Source of the DNA: Rhexocercosporidium sp. MPI-PUGE-AT-0058
Taxonomy: Eukaryota > Ascomycota > Leotiomycetes > Helotiales
DNA length: 64,000 nt
NCBI GenBank assembly: GCA_020746875.1
Contig: JAGTJL010000007.1
Span: 2,604,001-2,668,000 of the forward strand
Direction: 5' to 3'
The notes under the pieces were generated by a model. The model did no database searches and was not told where the DNA came from. It saw nothing but the letters and a program-made list of their open reading frames with translations. Below are positions 22,341 to 34,600 of the stretch, one piece after another. How positions within the stretch are numbered: the stretch's first letter is position 1; each line of letters begins with the position of its first letter. The position numbers and the translations under genes were made by a program.

Positions 22341-23510
22341 GTAACCGCCTTGCCAAGAATTAAGCGACACCCCCTTTTTCCATCGCAAAATCGCCACTCG
22401 CTTCAGCTTTTGTTTTGTATTTTGGAGTGTCAAGACGCTTCGTGGGATCACATGACACCGTCTCATGGTTAGCTTTCTCATATCAATGCCTAGGCGCTGG
22501 AATACATTCGAAAGCAATTTCATGTCATGGTCATTGCCCAATCACACCTCTAAATTCCTAGGGCAGATGTGAGCCAATCCAATGTGGGCTTTCCTACCGC
22601 CCAGGATTCCAAGAGCACTAAAATTTCGAGTTCTCTATTTTCGATGACAATTGAACACAACTTTTTTTTATCTTCGTCCTAAGGTCGGTTATTAAGCTCG
22701 CCGCTTCCACTCAGGCGCTAATCACCCTCGGCTCACCCTTGGCTCAGCCAGCTCACCTAAGTTATCTGCGCAACCTGAGCAACCTAAGCACTCCCTAAGA
22801 GGTCGCTATCTTTTTTTTTTAGCCCCGTTGTACTACGAAGGAGTTGGCGAACAACGGCAACAGGTGCTCCCGTTTTGTTTGTCGAAGAGATAGGACAACA
22901 AGCCGCAGCGGAGTTAATGGCCGGATTGTTGCGTTTGAATGAAACCATTCATTGGCCAATTTATTTCCGAAACGAGGGCAATGTGGAATGCGATCGAAAG
23001 ATTTTGACCGCTTTGGATTGGCTACAGATTGCTGCTGTCGATCTTCATTTGAGAGTCTTTGCCTTTAACGCCTTCACTGAAACCTTGTAAGTCACTGCTC
23101 ATAAACACCCACTTACGCTGTTCTACAGCTGATCTCTTGCAAGCCTCCAAGCATTTGGAGTTGGAACTAGAGAGAAGGGGCCGCCAGTTATAGGCCAACG
23201 GGTAGATTATGTGGACTAGATTTCCTCCTTTAGCTTCTGAAGTTTTGTTCCTGGTCGAAACTTGTGGGGGTTTGGTGTCTTTGGGGAGCTATAAATTATT
23301 ACCATGCTTTCGGGGCTTGACCCCTTTCACTATAATAACAAATTCACTAATTAGTAATTACCCACACATGCCAGTCCCAAGAAATCAGAGCAGGAATGTG
23401 ATCGAGAAGCCGCAGTAGTGGAAAAAACCAAAGAACTTGAAAAATTATTCCCCTAATTCTCATACTCCATGAGAACTGCGAAGTTTTGTCACTTCCCAAA
23501 TTCGAATTAT

Positions 23511-25812
23511 TCAAATACAGAATATTGATTTGCCCCCATCCCAAGTTACCCTCTTCCTCATCCTCATGCTGAACAATGTATCCGCGCCCGCTTTCCGCTC
23601 TCCAGCATCGTCACTTGCTCTAAGTATTGCAGATGGTGCGAAAACTAACGCCTCCCCCGTCTTCAACCTCAAAATCTTTTTCTGCAGGTCGGCTTTGTTG
23701 CTCTTGTCGCCATCTCCATCAAAGACTGGTAAATGCCTTTTCAGAACATCAAGCCACTCTGGACTTGAAAATCGATGGATAACAGTAATCGAGCACAAAT
23801 CTATCAACTTGGGCGAGATAGTGGGTTCTTGAGTCGAAATGATCACTCGTGCGCCGTAATGACGCTGTTGACGAATAACGCCCATCAAGGATTCTGTTAA
23901 AGCAGTCGAGGCTGGGGTGCCAGTCATGTACTATTATAAATCAATATAAAGTAGAAATAGCTTGGATTGTAAACGTACTTTATGTGCTTCATCTAGAACG
24001 ATGACTTTACCAACTGTTGAGTCTGATCCGAGATACAACCCTATACCGACCTTGAACAAGATACAGGCTGTGCTAGCATCCATGAATGGGCAAGATAGAT
24101 CTATAATAGTTATCTCCCCAGCAGTAAAATCTGGGCTTACAGTTGATCCATCAAGATCAAGAAACGATTCCAGAAGATCCAGTCTTTGAGTCAGAAACTC
24201 TGTTTGGTTCCTGTCAAGTCCAGCATCGTCAAGCTGACGACGGAACTCGGGATAATCGAAACCTTCCGCAGTTTTCGAGGCCATATCGCGCAGAATCTTC
24301 GTCACAATTCCCATGTAAAGCGGTACTGCTTCAGTTTTGTTGACAGACATCAGAGTTAACATCGTGCTGATATTGAGGTCTTTCGGCTGCAGCTTAAAAG
24401 GATTGACGTTGACACCGGGTATCTGTGTATAGAGCGCCTTCATCGACAGAAAGTTTGACGGGGAAACTAAAACGTTGATTTTCTTCGTCCCTAAACGAGT
24501 TGGAAGCTCTGGACTGGGAGAAGCGAGAAACGCTAGTTCGCATGGCCGGAAGCTCGAGCTGGAAGTATATTCGGCGAAGTTAAAGACCAAGGCCGAGAGA
24601 GGTTTCTGGAGTACTCCCAGTATCGGTGAAGGAATGAGACAATTCTCTATGAATGTATCAGCTGAGGTCCTCAGAATGCAATACTTCGAGGGTTACCAAT
24701 CATGCATGCTGTTGTGTGCGACTTCCCACTTCCTTGAACTCCGCAGACAAAGGCGGAATATGGGACATTGGTGTTCAGAAAAATTCTCGAATGCAAAATG
24801 GCAGTCGAAGGAGTGGATTCTGAACTCCCAAGAAGTCCATATTGAGGAAGTTCATCTGCATCAACATACCCAAGCATATCTGCCGAAAACAGAACGGCGT
24901 TTTTGATTCCACTAATCGAGGTTTCTTCTGCAGAACTACCTGGTGCAGACGAGAAGTTAAGGAGGCCCAGTTGGAGGTTCAGAGTACTGGAACCATCTTC
25001 GGGCTCGTCTTGCGGTGCCAAGTTAAGATCTTGTGCTTGAGTGACGAATTTCTTGAGCTCTGACAGGTGTCAGCTTATGCCATGTTAAGTATAGTGACAT
25101 GTTAAGCATGGCTAACGTACCCATCATTTTCAAGTTGGATGGAATCTTTGCAAGATTTCCGCAACTTGATGGTTTTGCAGTTCTCCTGGTGCTTGAGATA
25201 GTGGAAAGTAACGCATCTAGTGATACTCCACCGTCTTCGGACTTGGAGGAATGGTTCTGAAAGCCCATGGTACGCGTGATTTTCGTATTAGATGTAATTA
25301 GCGTCTGTGATCGTTAATTAACGACGTGGAAAAATGCAAGAATGGAGTTCTCTCACATTTTCATCCTCTGAATAGGATGCAAATCCAGAATCCGAGTTTT
25401 GACTACTAATGATACTGATCTTCGGCTTCTTGGTAGGCGATACCTGTTTTGGTTGCGATGAGACTGGATACTGCGACTCCATTTTCGGTTTCCCATATGT
25501 CGGCGTTGATGGAGGCTGCAACGTAGTTTCCATCTTGGAAGACGTCGTAATGGCCTTCGGTGGCGGAACAGATCTTGCTGGTACATCTTGATGTTTAATT
25601 CTATTAGACGAACGAGTGAGCCTGGCACTGTATGATTCGTAGGAATGAACTTACGAGTTGACTAGTCGTCTGATTTTCATCTTGTGCTCAGGATAACAAC
25701 TAATCAACCTTTTCTTCAGGGCGGACTTTCCAATGAATGGACCGTTGCCATCCTTACCAAAGCCGACTTCTTTATACTGTTGCGTGACCCAACTTTCCAG
25801 ATGAACAACCAT
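23511..25812 (-). CDS. P-loop ATPase, HerA/FtsK-like (6 exons), function unknown
   Basis: Six exons (25812-25655, 25600-25357, 25256-25121, 25059-24697, 24646-23979, 23930-23511) encode 662 residues; introns are 54, 100, 61, 50 and 48 nt. The Walker A motif GVQGSGKS is at 286-293. A Walker B-type strand KVIVLDEAHK is at about 514-523 and is directly continued after splicing by YMTGTPASTALTESLMGVIR. A sensor-like strand RVIISTQEPTISPKLIDLC follows. Order and motifs resemble the HerA/FtsK/VirD4 superfamily of ATP-driven DNA or polymer pumps rather than helicases with a DEAH box. The first ~180 residues are Ser/Pro/Lys-rich and probably disordered, apart from a short N-terminal block beginning MVVHLESWVTQQYKEVGFG. 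No partner nuclease is adjacent. I recognise the fold, not a named protein. The start at 25812 has no in-frame competitor with better support. Confidence 0.8.
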
Positions 25813-26810
25813 CTCGGAATCGGAGTTTGTTCGACTTGTGAGCTGACAGAAGGAAGTGAGGCGGAAGATATAGAAAGCTATGAAGCTGCCAGAAAGCGCG
25901 AGAAAGTAGGAGTTGAAGCAACGACAAAGAACAGAAATTATGGATTGAATTCTGTTAACACGAAAACCAAAGTCACTTTTTGCCCTCATATACTGTTCCG
26001 AACTCTCGTTTTGAATGGCTATGTTGCCTGATGTTGGAGTTTTGCGACCTTCTCGTCGGCCGAGGCTGTGTACTTTCTTCAACATTCTGAGCCAATCAAA
26101 CGCTGCGCCACACCGTAGCAGGGCCCAACGACCAGCATGACCTCACACCGGGAACCCCGTTATTCATGCGTTGGTCCAACGAAAATATGCCTACCAGGCT
26201 TCTTCCAACATTTTCAATGTGTATTTGAGGGGTAGAGCTGGTTATGTACGGGACCGCACAAAGCTAATCCCGATTGAGCCAACAAAACCCTTGCTAATCA
26301 CGTGCGACACACTCTCCAGCGGCGATAACAGGAAGCCCTTTCTGATCACTGGAGGCCTGTTCCAGTCCTTGTAGAGCTATGAACCAGGTTATTTGGTTTC
26401 ACCGGAACCGGTGAGGCTGATTCGAACTTTTCGATCAACTAGCTCCTCGGCCTCGTCCAGACGGTTGGGTTAAGGGGATGTTCTTGTTGGTGCTCAAATC
26501 CAACCGGCGCATTCACGGGCAAGGCAGAGGAATAAACCTGCTAATACGAGGCACCCCATACATGCGGGTTCGTTATAGAATGATGAGACTCACCTATTTA
26601 TCACGTGTATATAAGCGAATGTTGGTCTAAGAATGGCTCAAAGGAAATCTTAGTCGCAAGGGAGCCAAAATGGGATCTGTGCTTAGAGACGAGATGAGGA
26701 AGGTATGAAGCTAAAATGGCCTCTCGGCGCATGCTCAGGCTGACTCTGCCATGTGCTCAGGCATACTCAGGAATGCTTACTCTCGGCTCAGGTTAAAGCG
26801 GCAGCTGCTC
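25813..26810. other. Intergenic, no gene seen
   Basis: About 1 kb between divergent genes. A short frame at 26171-26374 has no family resemblance. Words such as GCTCAGGC recur near 26730-26800. Confidence 0.4.
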
Positions 26811-28144
26811 ATGTCCAAATACCAACGCGAGGACCCCGTTGAACAAGCTGTCGCAGATGCAGAGTATTTGTCAAGGATCCTCTTCATTGGTGTATTGCCT
26901 CCCTGACAAACAGACCCGGATGCCGCTGGAACATTGGACAAGTTCCGGCTGCTGGAGTTCTTGGACCAATTCCTTAGCAAAGCATCGCCAGAAGAGCGAG
27001 CAAGAATCGATGAGACCCTGCTCAAGAAGATATCCGACCTGGCCGCGTTCAATGAACAGCTTGCACTTGTGCGTTCCCACCGACCACGAGCAGTACAACT
27101 AGATGTGACGGATGAAAATTCTCCCGATGAAGGGCTTGCGTGGAGATTCATGAGTAAGACTATGTTCAACATCGAATTAGGCAGAGACAAACAGCAAATC
27201 GCCACTAAGAGATCTCTTCAAGAGATCCCTTTACCATGGGCTAGTCTGGGACCATTGCTCGAGACCTTCATGAGCCAACAACCATCCAAGACAATCTCGG
27301 ATGGAAAATGGGCCAGTAAGGAGACAGGACAACGAAACGCACTTCAAAAGTTCTGGGATTCATTCCGGAATGTGCATCAGAACAGATTAAAGACTGCAGG
27401 TGTCCATCACCTCGATATTCTGGGCGATATGAAGTTCATTAAAGCTGAAAATAGTACTGGGTATCTCGAGGAAGAAGAGGCTTGGGCCCAAGACTTATCA
27501 GCTACCGCTAGAGCAAAACCATTAGCCTCTTCTTTAAGCAATGAGACAAGCTCACGTCGAAGAAACGCCCGAGGAAAAACATTCCAAGATAGCCAATCTC
27601 AAGGTATAGTTGAGCCTGTCAAATCACCCATGCCCTCGAAGCCAATCCGATCGAAGGACGGAAAGTTTGATATGAATACGGAACGCCAAACGGAATGGGG
27701 CTCTACACCATCAGACCTGAAGCTCACTGATTCGAGCAAGACAAAGACCAAGACGCGCGGAGAGCCATCCATGGAAGAAGCTCTCGCGGACTTGAACATA
27801 TCTAGGACCGACCAACTACAACCACGCCCAGAGAGAGTTCTGGTGAAGAAATCCGCGTTCGACGTTCTCCGCACCTTCTTCCCCACCCGAGGAAGTTCAA
27901 CCTCCGTCGCTTGGGACAAGTTTGTTGACGCCATGGCCAAAGTGGGATTTATGTCGCGACGGAGTGGTGGATCTGCAGTGACCTTGAGCCCAGTGGTGGA
28001 TCCAAATGGTACGGCCAGCGCAGTATCGTTTTCCACCACCCTCATCCTGACTCGACGATCGATCCGGTAATGCTGATGTCGATTGGGAAGCGGATGAGAC
28101 GGTGGTTAGGCTGGAGCAGTGAGACTTTTGAATTGGACAAGTAA
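26811..28144 (+). pseudogene. Conserved fungal hypothetical gene with one stop and one frameshift
   Basis: A reading frame starting MSKYQREDPVEQAVADAEYL at 26811 is cut by TGA at 26904-26906, then continues in the same frame with PDAAGTLDKFRLLEFLDQFL and stays open to about 27990. The C-terminal part then jumps by one base: from TCC at 28001 the other frame reads SKWYGQRSIVFHHPHPDSTI and runs to the stop at 28142-28144. The resulting ~440-residue layout ends in the basic, Trp-containing tail KRMRRWLGWSSETF. From memory this tail type recurs in many ascomycete hypothetical proteins, with no assigned function. The segment VLRTFFPTRGSSTSVAWDKF precedes it. An intron across the TGA was considered (GTATTT...CTGACAAACAG) but it gives the wrong phase. 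The gene is either a recent pseudogene or carries two sequence errors. Confidence 0.6.
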
Positions 28145-30266
28145 TGGCTTTGCTCGAGAGGGTGCTAGAGATGAAGTGAGCTGACTTGAGCTGCGCAGAT
28201 GAGGCTGGGGAATACGCAGAACTGCGGACATTGATTTTAATGAGGGGAGAAATTTGAGGGGAGAAAATTGAGGCATAAGGATCTGAGTTACAGACGTGAC
28301 TTCGACGACAATTGCAGCATAATCAGATTGGTAGTGAGGAAGAATAGCACCATTTGAATCTTCTAGCGTCTTGAATACATGCGTTCTACTTGCATTTTTC
28401 ATTACCACCATTAGCTGAGACAAGCGGCTTTCAACAGTCTTATGGACTCCAAACATTGCAAGGAGTCCAGACTCCAAATATTTTGTAACAGCGTGATTGA
28501 ATTATTATACATTTCCACCGGGTGTGAAGCAGTATGTACTCTATGTTCGTAATCACCACTGATGGTTCGAGTCCGTTTACGCCCAATGCCATGAACTCAG
28601 TTGTGGCGTCGTAAGGAGGAACATTTCCCTGCAGCCAGCTTTGTTGCTGAGTATAAATCGGTAGAAACTACATGGGATTACGATTTTGACAACGTCCATT
28701 GATTCAACAGCTCTGTTGATGGTGCTCGCAGTGTAGTGGTACAGCCATATCCTGCCAAGTACAGCCTCGTAGGTATATCAGTCGTATTCGAAGATTGGAG
28801 GCCCCCAGGAAATAATAGGTTGAGGTAGGGAGTTCGATTTTGAATTCGGACACTGCAAGTTCTGTACAAATGATGGAGTGGGGTTGGGATGTATTAGAGC
28901 CAATCGAAGTCTTCAACGGTTGGCTTGGCTGAAGAAGTGAAAACGGCAGTCAACTCCTTTGTGTAGGAATGTAACCTCGAGGAGTGATTTTGTAAGGGAT
29001 TAGTAGATCAAAAGTCTCGTTAATAGTCTAGTGATCATCACCTCATAAGAAAACCAACACGGCTGACGACTCGCCTTCTTATAAACCCATGTTTGAGATC
29101 TCTCGAAGGAGTCACAGCCTCTAAAACCTAGCCGAGCTCGGGTGCTGATGTTCTAAAAAATGTATGTCGGTACGCTAGTGCAGCGTATAAGGGGGGGTTT
29201 AAAGTGCGAGTTCGAGATGGGGGGTATGGAGTGATATTGACCGCAAATACGCTGGCGCCTCTAATTCTACAGTCATTCGCTCAAAGGCGTAATTAATGTA
29301 TTTGAAAGCATTTGAGCAGTGTGTATTTTGCGCAGGCTGTTCAAGCTCTCGCCTATCTTGGCGCAAAGACTCGGACTTATGAAGCGCAGGTCCAGATTAA
29401 GTCCCTGTGCCGCAACGCTGCCGTAAAGAAATCATTATCAAAAGCCAAATTCTCAGTGCTGCAGATCCAAAGACGGAGTTCTTTTGTTGAAGAAGCTTTA
29501 CTCAGAAGAAAATCAAACGACGTAGTATGTGCACGAGAACGAACCAGTGAGGACCACAGTTGAGATTTGGAGCTGGGCATGATGTTGTATTTTAGCAGAG
29601 CATGCATTCCTTCTCCCATTCAATATCCTCACTCAAGCCTAGCAAAAAGCTACCTCATCCATCCTATCCTATGCCGGTGCCCGTGTCCTTGTCGTCATTA
29701 AGACCAAAACCATCACACCACACCACATGGTATTACATTGGGTATTCCATACTACAATTCCATCTCCAAAGGTAAATACTCAGAAGGAGATGTTCGCTGA
29801 GGTCTCGTTCGTCGGGCTGTAAAACAGGTAGGATGGGCCTGCCAAGGCATGAAACGAGTGGCGTACCAAAAGATCATCAACCTGATCTTGAACTCGTCTG
29901 AGTCAATGTCGTCTTCCTTAACAGGTTATGGCATAGCCTTACCAAGTTCATTGAACTCCGTAGCGTTAGACCACCATAAAGAGGTAACATAGGGGTTCGA
30001 GGCTTCGCGTATTCTCCTCCCAGGTATGGATGTTGATCAATGTTGTAGCGGTGTGCGAGGAATTATGTCGAAGGAGATATACGCATTGCACTATTCGGGG
30101 TCAATACCAGCGAACTTCAGCACATTCAGGTTTGCATACCGTTCCACGCATTCATACCAGCAACAGCCAACAAAAGAAAGCCAATTGTAGATCCTCAATG
30201 CAGTAAGTCTTGCGTTTTCCAATGTACAGACAAGAAATTTTGCGGTTTGAAGATATCAATAGAGGG
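28145..30266. other. Gene-free stretch of about 2.1 kb
   Basis: Small frames at 28106-28477, 28678-28916 and 29312-29619 overlap on opposite strands and show no family resemblance. A box-B-like GGTTCGAGTCC at about 28565 lacks an upstream A box. I see no gene here. Confidence 0.45.
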
Positions 30267-31528
30267 TCAATCGAGGGTCTTCTGGGTCAGATAGGCCTGC
30301 AAACCTTCGGCGAAAGTTGTGCTGTTGCGTAGAACTCAGTCGGTCATACATCCACAGTAAAGTGAGGAGGGATGGAGACATACCGAACAACCTCCTCTGG
30401 TTCCCATGTTAGGTCTTTTACGGATGGATATCCATCCCACTCCACAAGATATTCTTTGCCTTTGGGGGTCTACAAGCTGTTAGTACCATCATAACTCCCA
30501 CGAGAAACGCAACACAAACCTTTCTCGAAGCCCATACCATCGTCATAACATACTCCTTGTCAGCCCAGACGTGCTTGTAGTAGGGCTTCCAGTTGACAAC
30601 AGCATTTGGCATGACCTCCCAAGTCATATCGCTGGTATCGTCGTATCCTTCCCACTGGATCAATGCGTGTAAGAGGGTCTTTGGGTAGGACTCTTTGGTC
30701 TACGCAAGGTATTAGTGTAGTCAAATGTAGTATGTCAGGGTGGGGGACCAGAGGGGGAGTACGTACCCTACGCATCTCCGTCGCGACGATGTACTTGATG
30801 ATTGATTGCTCGGTCTCCTCTTCAGTAGCATCTTGATTCGCACTGGCATCAGTTGCTTCGGCATCATGCGCTTCCAGTCTCTCATTTTCATTGTCTTCGA
30901 GACCTGAGACGATTTCCTGCTGCTCTTCTTCACTGCCACCATCCTGGTCCATGTTGATGTCGTCTGCTTCAACAACCTGAGCCTCAAGCCTCTCAACTTC
31001 AGTATCCTGGCAACCTGTGATATTTCCCTGGTCGTTTGAGACACTGCCATGACCTTGATCCATGCTGACATCTTCTGCTTCAACATGCCGCGTCTCCAAT
31101 CCCCCATTCTCACCATCGTTACGAGCCTGCAGATTGGCCTTCTCTGCCTTACCACCAGCACTTCGCATGACATTGAAATCGTCCGCTTCAACATCTCCAG
31201 CTTCCAATCCCTCCATGTCTTCATCTGTGCGACCTTGTCCGACACTCTCCTCCTCTGCTTCACCACCACTATCACCACCATGTTCCATCCTATCATCTCC
31301 AGCATCGACTCTCCTCTCCTTCGTCTGCTCAACCTCGTCATCCTGTTCGATCTCCTTCTTCTTCTTCGCCATAGCTTTCTCCTTCTTCTCTGCATCCTTA
31401 ATCTTCTGCCACATAATGCGCTGATTAGAGTCCATCTCTGCGAGTATTGTTCGTTTGCGACCGTAGGTCTTCGGTCTCCTGGGAGCTGCAGCCGCCTTGA
31501 CGCCTACGCCAGAATTGAGACGTGCCAT
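30267..31528 (-). CDS. Protein with two chromodomain-like modules and acidic repeats (4 exons)
   Basis: Exons 31528-30767, 30699-30520, 30469-30384 and 30321-30267 (introns 67, 50 and 62 nt) encode 360 residues. The N terminus is basic (MARLNSGVGVKAAAAPRRPK) and is followed by a Lys/Glu helix (about residues 35-65). A long acidic region then repeats a unit of the form [GR]LE[AT]xxVEAxDxxMDQ. The C-terminal third holds two chromodomain-like folds. The first runs from YIVATEMRR (246-254) through LIQWEGYDDTSDMTWEV (267-283). The second runs from YVMTMVWASRK (304-314) through EYLVEWDGYPSVKDLTWEP (320-338). The aromatic-cage and WxGY/TWE positions are conserved in both. Chromodomains read methylated histone lysines, so a chromatin role is inferred. 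It is not HP1-like in layout, because the second module looks chromo rather than chromoshadow. It might derive from a Gypsy integrase chromodomain, but the intact multi-exon structure argues for a host gene. Confidence 0.78.
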
Positions 31529-31530
31529 TG

Positions 31531-31562
31531 TACGGTACGGTATAGTACGGTATAGTATAGTT
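31531..31562. repeat. Short TACGGTATAG-type tandem repeat
   Basis: About 30 bp of imperfect repeats of TACGGTATAG end 2 bp upstream of the start codon of the chromodomain gene, so they should lie in its 5' leader. Confidence 0.6.
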
Positions 31563-31630
31563 CGAAGAGGGATTCTAGATAGGAGATGGTAGGGTTCTCT
31601 TAACTGCGGCTGCGAATTCAAGGTATCCGA

Positions 31631-31649
31631 GGGGAGGGAGGGAGGGAGG
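31631..31649 (+). other. G-quadruplex-forming motif upstream of chromodomain gene
   Basis: The sequence GGGGAGGGAGGGAGGGAGG has four G-runs of at least three separated by single A bases. It sits about 100 bp upstream of the minus-strand chromodomain gene, with the G-rich strand as template. Folding is inferred from pattern only. Confidence 0.6.
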
Positions 31650-34600
31650 TAGTGGTGGTTGAGGAGATTGTTTGTTGATGGCAGGAAGACCCGACGCGTC
31701 TCGCGCGCGATACTTACTGTACGTGACGGCGGGGCGCGGGCACAGTGACGCGCTTGGATCTTGGTGGTGGTTGGGGGGTGAGGCAGAGGGTATTTCGATT
31801 CTTCGTTGATTCGCGACGGGAGGTAAAAGGGAGTATCAAGGGATTATGAAGGGGCTATAGTTATCGTTGTTGTCGTCGTCGGTTATAGAGAAAGACGGGG
31901 GAAGCTGATGAGGAGGAATTGAGCGACGCGATTTCCCAGTGCCAAGGGATTGGGGTTACTGTCCAACCAAAATCCCGCCTCGGTTCCGCCTCTACGTCTC
32001 CACCTCCGCCTCTGCCTCCGGCCCGCCCCGCCCCGCTTTCACGTGCACACGCACCTCTACTGCACTCACAGACTCTCCAACACCATCACCAACCACACCA
32101 CACCACAACTCCCACAACTACCACTAACTACAATACCACCGCAGCACAACTCACTCCCATGAACACGCCGGCAGCTATGAAGGCTTGAATCTATTAAAGA
32201 TAGGCGGGACGGCCCGAGATTGGCGAAGCTTGGCAACTTCATTCTTTGGCTTTAGACCCTCCCTTAAACGACTTTGAACTTTAAACTTCTATATCTAATT
32301 TCAAAATTAACTTGTTTGAACGTGAATAATCTCTTCTATACATAAGAGGTTCAGTCTGCACTTCTTTATACTCTTTCCCTCTTTTGCACATTATACGAAG
32401 GCGTACTTGGAATTATAAAACAGAAATCCAAGAGGAATATTAAGATGTAGATAATATTATTCAATCTACTTAAGTAGGGTTGATAGCAGGATAGTAACAA
32501 GTGATAGAGAACCACTTACGCTTTAGATCATTCCCGAGCAGATGTCTGTCTTACGTTTAGAAATAATTGCAGCTAAGTCTTAATGGCAGATCTATAGCAA
32601 CTTCTCTGTCATCGTGCGAGCAAGATCGGTATCTCTGGCTAACGATTATACGGAATTAGACACAACCTTCCTATCAGGTGGTATAATGAAGATAGCGGGA
32701 TAAAATCGGAAGGAGTAAGCGGATCAAGTACGGGGTTAGAATCCTAACAACGAAGGCGTTCAATAAGAGGGGAGCTTGCTAATAGAGGCTAGGGCATAGT
32801 TATTAATATGGACCTGTGTTTTGAGAGCGCAAATATTGGGATCGTTAGAAGGAAAAATGTATAAGCTTACTACAAAACACCATTAAGGATTATTCAATGA
32901 CCGATGAGATAATAACTGTAGAATCTGGAAAGATTGCGTCTAGCAGAGTCAAATCTAAAACTGTGCATCCCTTGTTGTTGACATCGAAGCGAGAATACGA
33001 GACTGACGATAGCCAAGCGAAGATGTGCAAAACTAATCAGCCCAGTCAGCCGTCAAGTAAACAATTACCCCTCGTGAACGACACCCTTGAAATCCGCATT
33101 TTTATTCAACAGCCTCGAGAGAGTATGAACCATTACGATCACTTATGTCTTCTTAGCGTGATGTCACTTCCACAACCCTATTCAATAACGGCATTCTCTC
33201 ACTCGCTTAATGAACGTAGAGCCCAAAGCTCCACTATTAAATCATAGATTCCAGAGTCTATTCATTCCTAGTACGAGTCATCAATTTCTCTCCGCCTCTA
33301 AATGCGTCTAATAGATTTTTTCTTCAGAAAGCGTTATCTTCATATCAATTTGCTGGTTACTTGAAACGCAGCTGCACATTAACTAGTGTCCTTTGGATTC
33401 GCCGAATAGATAGCCACATCCTTGTAGCCATCTATTCACATGCTTTCCAAGATACCTATTTCTATTAGCTTCTACTAGTCATGTCGGCCTAATGGTTCAG
33501 AACTTTCCCAGCTTTTGATTGACTTTATATCCACACCGATTGAGACCCGGCACTAGAACATGCTCATCCAAAAATCTTCGCACTGCACCATGAACAGAGC
33601 TGGCTTAAGCGAGGGAATATTGTCAACAAATCATTCGTGTTCTCAAAATGAACCTTCGCAGCGACGTCAGAGGCTGCCATTACACTAAAATCAACGTAAT
33701 TTCAGACTCTTAAACAGCCTTCAATGGTGATGCTGTCTGGTAAAAAATAAATGCAATGCTCATCTGCCCGCCTTCGTAGGAAAATGTACACGCTCACTCC
33801 AGAGACACTCAGATTCACACCACCATATCACGTTTAATGGTTTGTCTCACGTTCCCTAAATCATTCAATTATGTCACCTCCACGTTTAACTCCCGATAGG
33901 CAACCCAACCTAACACCATATTATCTCAACCGCTCCCTCATTTAAGCATGCAGATCGTCTAAGAAGCGCAATGTTAGGTCGTCACCGTATTACGGGGGTA
34001 ACAGCTGCCTGCCTTTTGAGTAAGCAGCACCCAAATTTGACCAGCGCATCAGCAGAACCTGCAGCAATTATATGCTATCTGGCTGTATTCCCATATTCGA
34101 CCATATATCATAACGCACTATTTCAACTCACTACAACTTGCAAAAAGTTTCGACGAGAGATTCGGTGAGGTGAAATTTGCATGCTCCGATGACTTGACTT
34201 CGTATTTCAAGAAACATGGGAGTTCGCCAAGTCTACCAATACCAATCGGTAGATGGGATTGGATGAGTGTCATTAGGTGATGGGGGCGATTGGAATAAAT
34301 ATTTACCCTGACGACTGGACCGGAGATCAGTTCGTGAATTAGATGCTTGTCACTGAGATAATGTAGATCTCCGAGGTATGCAATTTTATCGCGAATGCAA
34401 GCACCAATCTAGCCGTTGATGAGGTGGATTAGTGTGTGCAGGTCTTAGTAAGGACGTCTAAATTTGTGATGCCTGCGAGGTCTAGATTTGAAAGTGGCAT
34501 GTTTGAAGAATCATCCATGTAGAGCGCAACTGGATCGGAGCCAGGGCCAAGCCTACTGCCAATTTCTCTAGTTCCAATGTCGGTACTGTATTGCCGGGAG

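Larger units (their letters stand above)
21273..23510. other. Gene-poor stretch with inverted repeats
   Basis: About 2.2 kb without a supportable gene. It may include a decayed N-terminal part of the neighbouring P450 near 21340-21540 (-). It contains the two inverted-repeat elements listed separately. A CT/AG-rich stretch with repeated GCTCA/CCTGAGC words is at about 22690-22800. A 71-codon frame at 22875-23090 has no recognisable family. Confidence 0.45.

Noticed and set aside
26857..26912. Possible intron removing the in-frame TGA at 26904
   Set aside because: The acceptor CTGACAAACAG is good, but the only nearby GT donor (GTATTT) leaves the downstream frame out of phase, so a nonsense codon is more likely.
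28560..28580. tRNA-like B box GGTTCGAGTCC
   Set aside because: No A box at the right distance upstream and no cloverleaf could be drawn.
31049..31555. Overlapping plus-strand frames of 168 and 120 codons
   Set aside because: Antisense to the acidic repeat region of the chromodomain gene, whose spliced model is coherent.
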